Notes: generated by a model not told the origin, from the letters alone. A DNA stretch of 64,000 nucleotides from Pachyseris speciosa (GCA_016490735.1 JAEMWC010000559.1:485001-549000), one strand, 5' to 3'; counted from the first letter of the stretch, positions 1-28,123 are shown. Numbers and translations: made by a program.

Positions 1-378
1 TTATTAGTGGGTGGGGCATCAGACATGATATTCGACGGCTGGACATTCTTTGACGGGGTTTATTTCAGCTTCGTCGCTTACAGTACTATAGGATTCGGTG
101 ATCTGTTTCCGCGTGTGGAGAAAGCTTCGAAACTCGATGAACTCGGCCTCGGTGAAAACGGCAAGCGCTTGTTCGCCACGTTTGTTATGCTGAGTTTTAT
201 GATCATAGGATTGTCAGTCACGTCGACAGTTATCTGCTCCATATTGCAGGCTATTGAGGAGATGTCGCAGGTTCCCGCTACTTGGAGAAGCAGTCGCGCA
301 ACAGTTACTAGTAAAGATTCTGTCAAGTTAAAAAGCGTCAAGAAGAATGCATGCCAACATGCCAAGGAGAGACGCTAG
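1..378 (+). CDS. Two-pore-domain K+ channel, C-terminal exon (5' partial)
   Basis: The frame is open from base 1 to TAG at 376-378, about 125 codons. It contains the second pore loop with the K+ selectivity filter TIGFGD at codons 36-41, preceded by the pore-helix segment FFDGVYFSFVAYS. A hydrophobic M4 helix follows (LFATFVMLSFMIIGLSV), then a short basic cytosolic tail ending KERR. That order is the second half of a KCNK-type leak K+ channel of the plasma membrane, which sets resting potential as a dimer. The first pore and M1-M3 lie upstream of the window. The tail is short, with no ankyrin or kinase domains. The K2P subfamily (TWIK, TASK, TREK) cannot be told from this piece. The family call is firm, but the true 5' exon edge is unseen. 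Confidence 0.85.
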   Translation, partial: LLVGGASDMIFDGWTFFDGVYFSFVAYSTIGFGDLFPRVEKASKLDELGLGENGKRLFATFVMLSFMIIGLSVTSTVICSILQAIEEMSQVPATWRSSRATVTSKDSVKLKSVKKNACQHAKERR

Positions 379-479
379 AATGGAAACAGGAAATAAATGG
401 AAAAAACAGTAAAGTGACTCAATAGGACAGGCCGTCCATAAATGATAGGCTATACACATTGCTTTTCGCGAGTACAATA

Positions 480-1008
480 CATGGTGACGATTATAGGGAA
501 TTTTTGAACAAACGTCCATGCTACATAATGGGAGGCTGCTTATCACCCTAGGCAACTGTACAGCGAAGAAGCGTAATCTTTCATACGCAATTAGAGCATG
601 CGATTCACTACTGGTGCCACGTTTTAATACACGTTTTATGAAGGACTCTGTCGCATACAGAGGCTCTGTGCTTTGGAACATGCTGACTTCCAAATATACT
701 GACCTTGTTGCATACAAGCCATTATAATCTTGCCAAAAAGCTCAAACTTCGGAACTTTTTAAGGCCGTTAAATTCAACGTATTATCAGCCTCGACCGCTA
801 GTTTTGAACTTGAAGATTTTGTATATAGCTAACCTGTTTCAAGTAGCACTGACAGCATTTAATATGCCTTTACACTGCATTTAATTGTATTTAACATCTA
901 GCTTTACTTGTATTTTAATTTAGTAATGCATTGTACACGATCCCACAAGCTTTCAGCTTTCATATACATTGTGTATAAATAAAGGTAACCTACCTACCTA
1001 CAAGTTGA
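480..1008 (+). mobile_element. 5'-truncated LINE, 3' end
   Basis: Codons from about 518 to 727 read LLVPRFNTRFMKDSVAYRGSVLWN, the typical C-terminal tail of CR1/L2-type reverse transcriptase ORFs (VPR..T.F...S..YRG..LWN). An AT-rich 3' UTR follows, with AATAAA at 978-983 and a terminal (TACC)n microsatellite near 990-1003. It starts only about 100 bp after the K+ channel stop and is in the same orientation, so it may serve as part of that gene's 3' UTR. The 5' boundary is approximate. Confidence 0.65.
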
Positions 1009-1010
1009 CT

Positions 1011-1718
1011 TTAAGTAAGGAGAATGCAGAAAAAAGTCCGAAGGACGACCATTCAATCGTAATCTACCTCATATCCGTACCAGAGAGTAGTGTTGGTCCT
1101 GGGCTCCCGTTCTAACAGTTGATGTGGTGTATGAAATGCTCAAGTGTTGCCATTGAGGTGTACTTTTCCCTGGTGCTGTTTATTGTGCTGTGCTAGGTGG
1201 CTGTAAAGTCACCGTTAAGGGGAAGGAGCAGTGCGGTAATGAAACCCCAGTTTCATCACTTACACCAGAAACGTGCACGAATATAAGCCTCCAGGGGGCC
1301 CCTCCAGGGTGAAGATGAAATAACTCACAAACCTAACAACGCAATCTAAAGTAGCTTTTATTAGGTTTTGGTTTTCAGCAAGTGAAAATGAATTGACCTG
1401 TATTTTTTTTTTCCACAAGTTAAATAAATAAAACCCGAGTTTATTTTAAAGACTAGTTTACTTGAGGGCTTTAATTTAAGGTTATTATAATTTTCACGCA
1501 GGCCCCGTTTTCCCTTAAAAAGTTCAATAATTTGCTGTTACAGAAATAAATACTTTACAACAAAATGCACTTTAAGAGGGTAGCTGTTCGCTTTGGAGAC
1601 GGCATGTCCCTGTATAAGGCCTAATTTGCACGTCGCATTCCAGTTTCACAAAAGAACCTTGTTGGCAGTCCGTTAGACGTGAAGGCCATTAACACGGTCT
1701 TAAACTGAAGACAGTGTA
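1011..1718. other. Gene-free stretch, nothing recognised
   Basis: There is no ORF with a family resemblance, no splice-bounded exon and no clear inverted repeat. The sequence is mixed and AT-rich from about 1380. Confidence 0.5.
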
Positions 1719-1720
1719 TA

Positions 1721-2034
1721 AGGCCCGTCTCAAACGTCGTGCTACTGCCGTGCTTAGCTGGCTCGACTGTCGCACGACTCCAACACGACTTGGTTTCAGA
1801 CGTCGCCCAATCTCGTACCCAGAATCGTCGGGCGCCGTAAATCAAAACACTGACCAGCACTTGTACGAAGCAAATGTTAATTTAGGAATTGAGTTCGTCA
1901 CGGCAGTTGCACGACGTTTGAAACCAAGTAGTGCTACTGCCGTGTAACACAGGGCAGGCCTTGCCGTTCTGGTTTCAAACGTCCCGCATTAACTGAATTC
2001 GACACGGCAGTAGCATGACGTTTGAAACGGGCCT
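1721..2034. mobile_element. MITE with about 32-bp terminal inverted repeats
   Basis: The left end AGGCCCGTCTCAAACGTCGT is matched in inverse at the right end (1999-2034), with only a few differences over about 32 bp. A third internal copy of the CGTCGTGC-type motif lies near 1905-1945. The element is non-coding; a TA target duplication is possible but not secure. Confidence 0.6.
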
Positions 2035-2054
2035 AACATTTTGTTTGTGTGATT

Positions 2055-2324
2055 AGAGCGGCTTTCATTTGAGTGACGTGGAACCCAAACAAAAGCAATT
2101 ACTCTGACCAATCATAATAGACGCAAACAGCACCAAGAGCCAATCAGAATTCGACGCAATGTAGTCCTCGCCAAGCGAGGGAAGTTGCGTACGAGTAATT
2201 CATGACAGTCACGATTGGTTGTGCTTCTCATTGGTTGAGAAAGTGGCGCCAGTTTTCTGAACTAATCAGAGAGCAAGGTAAAACAAAACCAAAAGCAAAT
2301 GACGACTCGATTGAAAACCCCTCT
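2055..2324. mobile_element. MITE of the AGCGGTTTTCAATTGAGTG family, copy 1
   Basis: The ends AGAGCGGCTTTCATTTGAGT and GACTCGATTGAAAACCCCTCT are inverted repeats. The body has the family signatures ACCAATCATAATAGACGCAA and CTTCTCATTGGTTGAGAAAG, shared with the copies at 38274, 41031, 44134, 50357 and 52507. Confidence 0.7.
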
Positions 2325-2485
2325 GTGTGATTGATTGATTCAAATTTTGCCAACGGGACGGCGCGGCATAAATTGGGCCTTGTCCTTTGGAAAGGAGTTC
2401 GTTAGCGAATACATGATTTCACTACTGTATACGCACTTGGACCTGTCACAACCTCTGTTTCCGGCCAGCCTTGTCCGGAACGTCG

Positions 2486-2491
2486 TTTATT
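2486..2491 (-). terminator. Candidate polyadenylation signal of the SLC17A9-like gene
   Basis: AATAAA on the minus strand, 422 bp past the transporter stop codon. It is the first canonical hexamer I see downstream, but transcript evidence is lacking. Confidence 0.35.
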
Positions 2492-2912
2492 GAACTGTTT
2501 TCAACATCCAATCCTTTTGGTTTTAATTGTTTTAGTATCACAATATTTTGACGTTGTTGTTGCTGCTGCTGCTGTTGTTCCCCTTTATAGCGCTCCAATG
2601 TCGTCTTGATTCCTTGAAAGGCGTAATCCTATCCTTGCAAAGTAATCCCCGCGTTTTTCCCACTTCTGATATGCTACCTTTCTGACTTACCCCACTTGTA
2701 GTTTCGGGTGTATTTGTAACCAACTTTCTTGCGCTTCACGAATATATTGGCACTATAAACCATGTCTACTTGTACGACTTCTCCCACTTTGGTGAATATT
2801 CTAAATTCTAGAAGGAGTTGTAAGCGATTTTCTTGAATTGGGTAAATGTGCTATAACCGATGACGTTGTAGCTCCCACGGTAGAGATATAATGCAAAATT
2901 TTACAAGTCTTT

Positions 2913-19705
<16,793 letters not shown>

Positions 19706-20797
19706 TCAATTAACCCGATTCGTTTCGGTGATCTGAAATAAATTGATGGTGAACTCGTAAAGTGAAGCGCAGTTTCAGCTATTAAGACGTCCTTGAACGT
19801 TGCAAACGTCCGCATAAATGGTATTTTACGAGGATGTCAGGATAACTTAACAAAATAACTGGAAAGAGGTGGAAAACGACATTGTGAAGTACTCCTACGG
19901 CATCAAACCGATCATGTGTGAAGACACGGCTACTTGCAGATTCCTCAAGCGTTACGAAAACGCAATCTCGTTTTCAATAAGTGCGTCTTGCTCTTTAAAA
20001 AGAGACGAAGTAAGAAGGTAGTTATATCAAGGAATAAATTCAGCGTAGCTTCTCAAAATCCACCAAAAACTTCTACCGTTTGCGACCAGTTGTTTGCTTC
20101 GTTTGCCACGTCTGACGGGCAAAACGCCTGGTAGCCAAGCCTTCTCACAGGCGTCTATGTTGGAAATATCAATGAGAAGTAATTACATTTGTCCTTATCT
20201 AAATAGTCTGAATAATGCTGAAAATCGAGCTTGACGCCATCTTTATCAGATGAAAAAGAGAGAGAAGCAATGCTGGAAAGAACAAACCACCATGAATAGC
20301 CCCTGCTGAGATTTGAACAGGAAGGAGAAATTTCTGGAATTCTTGTCCTTTCAGCGGCAAAATTGGTGTTTAACTGAAAAAATAGAAAATAATTATCTTG
20401 ACGTTTCTATAAAATTATAAAACAAACTACAAAATCAGCCTCTACATATTTTGAAAGTATCGAGGGGCTGCAGGCAGGAAGGATCATAGTAAAATTAAAA
20501 CGTCCTCTGACCAAGCTCTTCATGCACATGAAATAAAATTGGAACAATGGTCCGCTGGTTGAATCGAGGTTGAAGACGAGAGCCGTGGCGTAGCCATGGT
20601 GCCAATGCCGTGTGTCTGTCAAGATTCTACCCAGCAGTCAAATTCATTCTGTAATTAGCCTCACGCTGACAGGCAAAATAGTAACCCCGAACAGGTGTAA
20701 TTCATTACCTATCTTTGTAATCCAGAACTGCAACAATACATGCTTGATGGTTATTAGAATTTTAGGAATTCAGTTCAGCGAAGAATATTTGACGAAA
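19706..20797. promoter_or_regulatory. Shared upstream region of two divergent genes
   Basis: This gap separates the ATG of the SLC17A9-like gene (-) from the ATG of the acidic secreted protein (+). It holds the 5' UTRs and presumably both promoters. I see no canonical TATA box that clearly belongs to either gene, and no transposon ends. The small ORF at 19934-20134 has no recognisable features and is probably chance. Confidence 0.4.
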
Positions 20798-21935
20798 ATG
20801 ACAATCATATCTACCTCCATTCTTGTTCTGTTCGTAATAACATCCGTTGTAAACCTTTTACTGGATATCGGGTAAGTTTCAGTCGTTTTACGAATGAGGT
20901 TGTTCTCCTTCTGTCGGTTGAGCCTCTCCGCATATTATCTAAATAAATAAATAAATAAATAAAAAGTCGGCTAAAGGAGTATTAAGGCAACCTTTCATCG
21001 TATGAAAATTCAAGGAGAACAGAAAACCGGAAATGGTGACAGAAAAACCCCTTTACTGCAGGCAAACGAACTTAACGGAGTTAACTCGCGACCCGGGGAA
21101 AAAGCATCGATACATATTGGCTCGTCCATCTTCGTACGTACAGTGTAACACTAAGCTGTTGCAAAAAAAGGAACTGTTGTGGTATATCTTTTCTCGAAAT
21201 TTGTTTAATTTTTTTCAACTGCTGTTCTTTTATGGTCGTAACCTTGGAAAGCGACTAGTACTAGATCTGCGCCTGAATCAGGGATGTCCGATCGGACAAA
21301 AAAAATATTATGTTTGCTTTCTGCTTAGGTATTGAATCAAACATGTCATCAGTTGGCAAAATAGCATAAAAATTCGAGCATAGCCCCTTTGCCAGTATTC
21401 TGTTCAAAAGTATTTTTGGTGATGCATCCAATGGGAGGGGCAGTGGCTGGGGAGGGGGGGGGGGAGGCTCATAGGTTGGATGGCAATTTCTCGCATTTTA
21501 CTTTATTTCATTGTATTCCTTTCCAGTATTTGAAAGATGCTGGATTACTTTTCATTTCAATCCTGAATTGATTTAATTAAGTAACATGTACAGTATCTCC
21601 ACTAGCCCAGGTGAGATTCCGTCCAACGTGATCATGAGCTTGTTCTATAGGGTAATGGGCTCCTACCTAAATTATTTGTTTGTTTGTTTGCTTTTTTCTG
21701 TGTCTTGAGCAGCCTTGGGAATCATGAAGAATCAGACGCCAAGAATGAAGAAAGCAAGCCAGGAGGAAAAAAGACTGAAAATACGTTGACAACGACCACA
21801 AGCGGAGGTGGACTGGGCATGACTGAAAACAACGCTACACAAAACAGTCAGAGGCCAACTACAGCAAATCAACCGCGTAACTTGCAAGATGATGATGATG
21901 ATGACGACGACGACGACGATGATGATGATGACTAA
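20798..21935 (+). CDS. Small secreted acidic protein with poly-Asp tail (2 exons)
   Basis: Exons 20798-20871 and 21713-21935 join in phase (GG + C), with donor GG|GTAAGT and acceptor GAGCAG. The product is 98 residues. Residues 1-20 are a textbook signal peptide (MTIISTSILVLFVITSVVNL). A hydrophilic middle rich in Glu, Lys, Asn, Ser and Thr follows, with TLTTTTSGGG and NNAT/NSQ, then a C-terminal run of 15 Asp ending at TAA. The Asp run mixes blocks of GAT and GAC codons. There are no Cys and no known domain. A short acidic secreted protein would bind Ca2+ weakly and in bulk; corals use such proteins in the skeletal matrix, so that role is possible but inferred only from composition. An in-frame upstream Met at 20741 exists, but the start used gives the cleaner signal peptide. 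Confidence 0.6.
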
Positions 21936-22182
21936 TTCACAAAAGGTTGAGACTTACAGTTGAAAAAGTTTCCTGCCCCGTTTATTTCGTGATAACTTAA
22001 TTTTGTAATGAGTACCCGGTTTCAGTCCAGTATGAAAAAAGAAAACACGCACTTGAAAATTGAAGATATTTCTTAGAGCCAACATTGATATGTATTTTCC
22101 CACGTCATGTAATGCACGCTTATAATAATTGTAGCTCTAGTTCGGTTGTGTCGGTATTTCCACTGGCAGTTTGTCATAGTTG

Positions 22183-22699
22183 AGGGTCCCCCAGGGGTTT
22201 TGGGGGAACAAGGGAACACGGGAAATTTGGCAATGGGAACACGGGAACAAAGCAAAAAAATCGAAGGGAACAAGGGAACATCAAATAGGTTAGGGAACAG
22301 GGGAACAAACACAAAAAATTACAAGGCCCTACGTTTTTTACATAAACGTGGGGGTGATAGAAGATTTTCTGCTGTTTTCTGATTTCTTTGGCAAGTTTTT
22401 GTTGCCATCTTTCGTGTCTATTACGATTTGTTTTAATTTTTGTTACGAAATACTTTCACAAAGTCAAAAATATCACAGAAATAATGATCAAAATTTATCA
22501 GCAACACTGTAGACCTTCAATCATCAGTTATTTTGTTTTGTTCAGATTGGTTAATTAGGACGTATATGCAAAGAATAAGAGATAAAATTTAATCTTGAAA
22601 GGGTAACAAGGGAACAAGGTGTAATTTTGGACGGGAACAAGGGAACAGAGTTAAAATTTTGAAGGGAACACGGGAACACAGACCCCCCCTGGGGACCCT
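22183..22699. mobile_element. hAT-type MITE with 8-bp TSD
   Basis: The TIRs AGGGTCCCCCAGGGG and AGGGTCCCCAGGGGG are flanked by perfect CATAGTTG repeats at 22175-22182 and 22700-22707. Both subterminal regions contain many GGGAACA(A/C)GGGAACA units in the same sense on one strand. 8-bp duplications and repeated subterminal motifs are typical of hAT elements. It encodes no transposase. Confidence 0.85.
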
Positions 22700-22909
22700 C
22701 ATAGTTGATAGTGCAAGTGTATGACTCTTTGTGATTAGGTATAGATAAGTCATTTTTCGTAGTTCAAGATCACCAGACGGCACTGGCTTGTGTTTTACTG
22801 TTCTCAATGTCTATTTTCTTCAGTTTTTGCTATTGTCTACAATACGATATAGTATGAGATGACAAGCTCGACGGTTACGTTCAGTCTGTAAGCCAGTTAT
22901 TCCTGTTAT

Positions 22910-23114
22910 AGACTGCGAGTAGTCTCTAACTTCGGCGATGGATTGTGAAACGGGGGAAATACACGCGCGCGCGAAATTGCGAGGAGACGCGACGCGAGGG
23001 GAACGTAATTTTCGGCGCTCCCCTCGCGTCGCGTCTCCTCGCCATTTTGCGCGCGCGCGCGAGTTTTCCCGCCCCACCATCTATCGCCGAAATTAGAGAC
23101 TATTCGCGGTTTTT
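22910..23114. mobile_element. GC-rich fold-back MITE with 9-bp TSD
   Basis: TAGTCTCTAACTTCGGCGAT near the left end is inverted near the right, followed inward by a CGCG-rich stem (GAGGAGACGCGACGCGAGGG and its inverse). TCCTGTTAT lies at 22901-22909 and again at 23115-23123. Confidence 0.75.
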
Positions 23115-23123
23115 TCCTGTTAT

Positions 23124-23559
23124 TTTTCAGTTGATTTAATTGGATAATCGAATAGTGTAATGGACCATTGTAATGGAATAATAACCGGTAGAGGTGTTTT
23201 GAATGTACAAAGCTGGAACAATTTAAATTTTGTTCTAATTTTCTATAGTGTTTTATCAGTTCAGTACATTGCTTGTGTACTTGTACATTGGGTTCTTGTC
23301 TAGCTTTCAATATTATAAACGCCACACCCATTCCTGATTCTTGGCTGCGTCTCATAGTGATGATATTTAGTGTGCAAATGAATTGTTCTCGTTTCACTGT
23401 AGAGCGATTAGAAAACAAGTTTCAATAAACATCACTCCGAATATTTCAGCTGAATTTCAGACTCTGATTAGTCTGAAATTCTCTCGGCTGAAATTATAAG
23501 TATAATTGGGACAAATCGTAGTTCGCTTTTGTTGCCGTTGTTACACAGTTTCAGTTTAA
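23124..23559. other. Gene-free stretch
   Basis: No coding signal and no repeat recognised. It contains TTTGTTCTAA-type AT-rich sequence and an AATAAA at 23424-23429 on the + strand, 1.5 kb past the acidic-protein stop and too far to assign. Confidence 0.4.
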
Positions 23560-23679
23560 TCTGATGTTTGAGTGCTCTAAATGAAAAGCAAACTGGAATT
23601 GGTTCGAATCCTGATAACTGCGATGATCATTTACATATACATTCTTTAATCCGCAGTTCAAATATATGATTTTCATATA

Positions 23680-24901
23680 CCGTAAAAGCTCTATTAACTA
23701 AGCATAAATAGATTGTGCTTGGCAACTTTTGTGCAACTTTTAGTGTTTCAGCAACTTTTTGTACTGCGAGCAACCTAGAGCAACTTTTGCCTTCCTTGGC
23801 AACTTTTGAGTCAACAAATAGTTAAAAACTGACCAAACCATCATAAAGGTTTTTATTAAAATTGGTCAAAACTAAGGATGTCGTACGTTCTTACAAATAA
23901 TTTATAAAATAATATGTGCATAAAATAACATGTGCGCCCACGAACTGGACAGCAGCTATCTATCTATCTAACGGGCGCTTACACCCAGCGGTTATTCGCT
24001 CCAACAATAGAGCTTCTCGCCCGCCATCTTGGTATTTGCTGCAGTGCGAGGCATCACAATAAGAAAATTATACAGATATTGACCCTATTGAGGTTACCAT
24101 AGCCGCTGGGGCAATTCTTAGTAGTCCTGCAAGAGCTTCAATTTCTAGAAAACGCAAAATTCACGCCAACGAAGGCAAATACAAACAACGAGGAAGCGGT
24201 AGCTCGACCTCGTCCTCAGGGAAAGGAAACACAACATGCGCTTGGGATCGTGTGAAAGATTATCCAAAACAACATTTCGCAGTGATGAGCGGCAATTTGC
24301 GTTGTAATGCTAAAATTTGCGTTGTAATGTAAAATTACACATAAAACGTCATGTTTTGAGTAGTAATCTAGAACAAAATAACTTTCAAAAGTAAGCAACT
24401 TTTCCAAATTTGGGTGGCAACTTTTAAATTTTTTAGCAACTTTAGAGCATCTTTTGGGCGTATTGTCAAGTAACTTTTGCTGGATTTACTAGCACAATCT
24501 ATTCATGCCTACTATTACCCCCCCCCCCCCCGGGGGAGGCTTATTTAATTTCAGGCCTCATTAACGGGGGGCTTAATAGAGAGGGGGGGCTTATTTCAAA
24601 TCTTAAACATGCCGTTTTCGTCTTCAAATAGTTTTGTACAAAACTCAAATTACAGCAGCAAACAGTATTACGTATTATGTGTTTGAGTGTATATTTGTTT
24701 AAAAACAAACCACCTGGGTCGGATGAAGTGGATTTCGTAAGATGGAATAGGAGGGACTAATTACAAAATCTGATGTCCCAAAGGGGTGGGGGTGGGGCCT
24801 TATTAGAGATGGGGGGCTTATTAGAAAAACCGACTTCTAAACAGGCGGCTTATTAGAGAGGAGGGGTTAATAGAGACGGGGGCTTAATAGAGCTTTTACG
24901 G
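23680..24901. mobile_element. TIR element with TA TSD, inserted in a SINE
   Basis: CCGTAAAAGCTCTATTAA at the left is inverted as TTAATAGAGCTTTTACGG at the right, with TA on both sides (23678-23679, 24902-24903). The right arm is a set of GGGGGCTTATTAGAGA repeats. The element is interrupted near its left end by another element at 23700-24511. Confidence 0.7.
23700..24511. mobile_element. Nested TIR element with CAACTTTT repeats
   Basis: AAGCATAAATAGATTGTGCT and the inverse of AGCACAATCTATTCATGCCT agree at about 17 of 20 positions. Many CAACTTTTG units lie subterminally on both sides. A small internal frame (24216-24407, minus) is not recognised. Confidence 0.55.
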
Positions 24902-24984
24902 TATTCATTCTTACCGTATCAGGAGCTCATGGGCTCTTGACCATATTCATCACTCACGGGTATATTACGAACCAACAAAATGGC

Positions 24985-25135
24985 CTGATGCTCCCAGTTG
25001 GCTTGTTACCTCACCTGGTAGAGCACTGCAACGGTATCCCAGAGGTCATGGATTCAAACGGACAAGCCTGAATTTTTCAGTTCACTGCAGTGACAAGCAT
25101 GAAAAAACAACTCATTCACTTCTGAGATCTTCTGA
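24985..25135 (+). mobile_element. tRNA-derived SINE
   Basis: It has a box-A-like TACCTCACCTGGTAGAGCA and a box-B-like GGATTCAAAC at tRNA-like spacing, then GACAAGCCTGAATTTTTCAG, the same junction as the SINE at 10391. Confidence 0.5.
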
Positions 25136-25288
25136 AGATCAATTTTATAGTCAGTAAAATCTAAGTTCTTACAACGTGCGTCGTTTGCTTGTTAACGCAA
25201 TATATGCTTTTTGTTCTTAGCTTCGGGCCTTTTGCCGAGGAGCTTGGGATTAAACCGCAGGAAAACAATTAACTAAATGTAAATGTAA

Positions 25289-26285
25289 AACTTTCCGGCA
25301 TGTCTAATTCAGGGAACTCACGGAACCCACGGAACCCCCTCTAAACTGCTTAAAACAGAAAATACACACCTGAATATATCAAATGTTCAAGCAAGCATAC
25401 CTGAATATGGCTTAAAACTACCTCCAGGGTATAGATTTTTCGCAAAAATTCAGTGGAACCCTGCTTTTTTTTCCCGCGCAACTAGGTACTATATTTTCGG
25501 CTTAAAGTTTTAACACTTTGGCAGTGTCTCTTTTAGGGTTTGTTACTGGTGCACACCCTGCACAGGACATTTAAAAGCCCCATTTACACTACAGAAAAAA
25601 ATGGGCCCGGACCCATTGAAAAGTGGTCCGGACCAATTTTTTTAACCGTTTACACGATCGTTTTCTTTTTCTGCGTTTTTGACGCCATCGACGCCATCGT
25701 ATAGAAAAAAGAGGAATAGTACACATGTGCGAAACCACCGTAAAGCACGGCAGGCTCACATGAAGAAGACGGTACGGAACGAAGATGCGTTCACACAGCA
25801 CTTTCGAAGAGCAAAAGGGTCCGGACTCGTTTTGGGGCCATAGGCGCCTATGGCCCCAAAACCAGAAAAAAGCGAGTCCGAATCCATTTCATGCAAACAT
25901 GGTACGGAAGGTTTACCACGGCAAAAATATCTGGTCCGTACCAACTTTTTTTTGGTCCGGCCCATTTTTTTCTGTAGTGTAAATGGGGCTTTAGTTATTA
26001 CAGGAGCCCGTACATTTATCGAAGATTAGGTGCACATAGGTGTTCATATGTCTGTAGTCTAATCAAGTCCATGTCAACTGGGCTGACACAGTTACATTGG
26101 AATCACATGCTGTCACATAAACACAGAAATCATGGTTTTCACATGACGTCATCAAAAACTAAAACTAAAAACCCACAAGCATATCACGTATATAATGTAT
26201 TTTCTGTTTTAAGCAGTTTTAAGAGGAGGTTCCGTAGGTTCCGCTGGTTTCCATGGTTCCGTGAAATAGACATGCCGAAAACGTT
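25289..26285. mobile_element. TIR element with about 90-bp arms, host of a second element
   Basis: Left arm CCGGCATGTCTAATTC, CACGGAACCCACGGAACC, CTGCTTAAAACAGAAAATAC is inverted in the right arm at about 26190-26285. The interior is taken up by the 25573-25992 element. No coding sequence is visible. Confidence 0.65.
25573..25992. mobile_element. Nested TIR element with internal palindrome
   Basis: AAAGCCCCATTTACACTACA plus GAAAAAAATGGGCC is inverted at the right end. A central palindrome near 25827-25866 is built on GGGGCCATAGGCGCCTATGG. Ends are sharp, but the target duplication is unclear. Confidence 0.65.
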
Positions 26286-28123
26286 CCGTTTTCAGTCGTG
26301 GATACGCGAAGCGTAGGAACGAGTATTGTTAGGGGGCAGATTATGCAAATTTGTCACTCACTCAGATGTAAACAAATCGATATGTCAACGGCATACCAAT
26401 AGATATCGATTTTCCGAAGTATTGCCGGAACACCTCTATCGGGAGTATCGGCTTTCCGAAGTAATGTCTAAGGAGCAACAGTCGAACCGATGAACGGAAT
26501 GAAAAAAGTAAAGTAAAGTAACTTTATTTCAGCTTGGATCGAACGAATAAACGGCAAAAGGAACGTCCGATCAAACAGCCGAACGGTGAAAGAAATAATA
26601 ATCAATATTCCGCACAAGCGCAGCTTCTCCTACGTTCATCCAGTTCACGATCTGTGGAAAAAATATATGAGCCATTCAACCCAAGATATTCCAAGTGTGC
26701 ACAGGAATTGACGATGGAAACTTTTCACACCAATATAGCTGCATTCGTGAAACCATTTTCAGTGTTGGAAATAATATTCTAACGAAAACAATACAATCTA
26801 AAATTAAATTATTTTTAGGTGGCGCCATCGCGTCTAGCCACAATGTAGACACAAGTTTGTACTCTTTTTTAACTAAACGCGCCATTTTTTCAGTAAAAAA
26901 TTTGAATGAAACTTGTTTATTTTTATATCCAAAAGCATGGCGTCGGTGGTTGTTTATGAAAACGACGGCAAATGTTGTATTTCCGACCGGCAGTAAAAAG
27001 TATAATTTGCATATGCCAAATTTCGGTTGCGTTCGACAGCTTTGTGTAACATTCTCGAAATACTGCAGTGTTTGGCTGGCTTCGTTTTGGCGAAATCGTC
27101 CTTTCGCCTGATATTTATCCGACCATACAGACAAGACAGAAACCTTTCAAAAGGAGCACATTTTTTTAAACTCTCACGATATCTCCCTGCCTCGATAATT
27201 TATTCAAACGCGAATATGTAAATATGCACTCCGAGGTTAAATTGTGTTAACCTCATGAACAATAAAATTGATGCTCAAAAGAGCTGGACGTTTCGGAACG
27301 CATTAAAAAGTTGTTGAAACACTTTCCAGAAAGAGTTGTCACGCGTTAAAACTAGTAAAAACGCCGTTTTCTCGAGTCACCTTGGCTTAATCCCCCTTAT
27401 CGCAAATACGGTCACATATCCACGACTTCTTCACAGTTGTACTTTCATTTTTTTTTACTCAGATCCTGCTCATTCGTCCGAGTCTCTCAGCCCCTTCCCG
27501 CCAAAATCACCGGAAATCACCCAGTCCTTCCTAATAGATTGATCACGTGCGTGCCCCTGGACTCCCCACATATTGTTGCTTGGAACAAATGCGAGTCGCG
27601 GTCGCATGTCCGTCGTGAAATTTTAGCTAAAATCACTCCAAAACAGGAAATTTGCTCGGCCCGGGGCCGAAACGACCATTTCCAGACACACTGCATTCTC
27701 CTGCTAGTCGACATGAGGGAGCACTTTGGGTCCATGGACCGTTAAAGGCCCGTGGATTTCATCATATGCAAACAAGCACAGGTAGGCCGTTCGATCGAAC
27801 ACGAACCTAACTGTTCGTAATTTTACGCTGTGTTTTACCGGCTGTACCTCTTGGATAGGGGGGATGGTTACCCCCCTGTTGTCAAAAAATATTTTCAGGC
27901 GTTTTGGACTTCTCAGAGTCGGAGAGAAACGTTACGAACATTGTGGCGGAAACTGTACTTGGTAGCCTGTAACTCTATATTTGTCCGTTTTGTGAAAAAA
28001 TGACTATTTCGAGACCATTTCCAACTTTCGTTACAAGGTCTTCTTATTTTTGACTGTAGGGTCGGCGGAGAGAATGTCAAAATCATTAGCAACAGTTTGT
28101 TAATCTTTTTCCCCTTCGAAAGT
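26286..28123. other. Gene-free upstream region of the BICRA gene
   Basis: It contains overlapping frames of 138 and 152 codons on opposite strands (26676-27134) that lack any recognisable domain or signal. The stretch 27100-28123 has no transposon ends I can see, and presumably holds the BICRA promoter and 5' UTR. Confidence 0.4.

Larger units (their letters stand above)
23560..24921 (+). mobile_element. SINE split by a later TIR insertion
   Basis: Its left part (to 23679) has GGTTCGAATCCTG, the AACTGCGATGATCATTTACA body and the tail TTTAATCCGCAGTTCAAATA. Its right part resumes at 24902 with TATTCATTCTTACCG. Removing the insert and one TA restores a tail matching the copy at 16256-16300. Confidence 0.55.

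Noticed and set aside
19934..20134. 66-codon plus frame between the divergent genes
   Set aside because: It is short, has no signal, domain or homologue that I recognise, and lies in the presumed promoter region.
26676..27134. 152-codon minus frame and 138-codon plus frame
   Set aside because: They overlap on opposite strands, resemble no family, and show no splice or start support.
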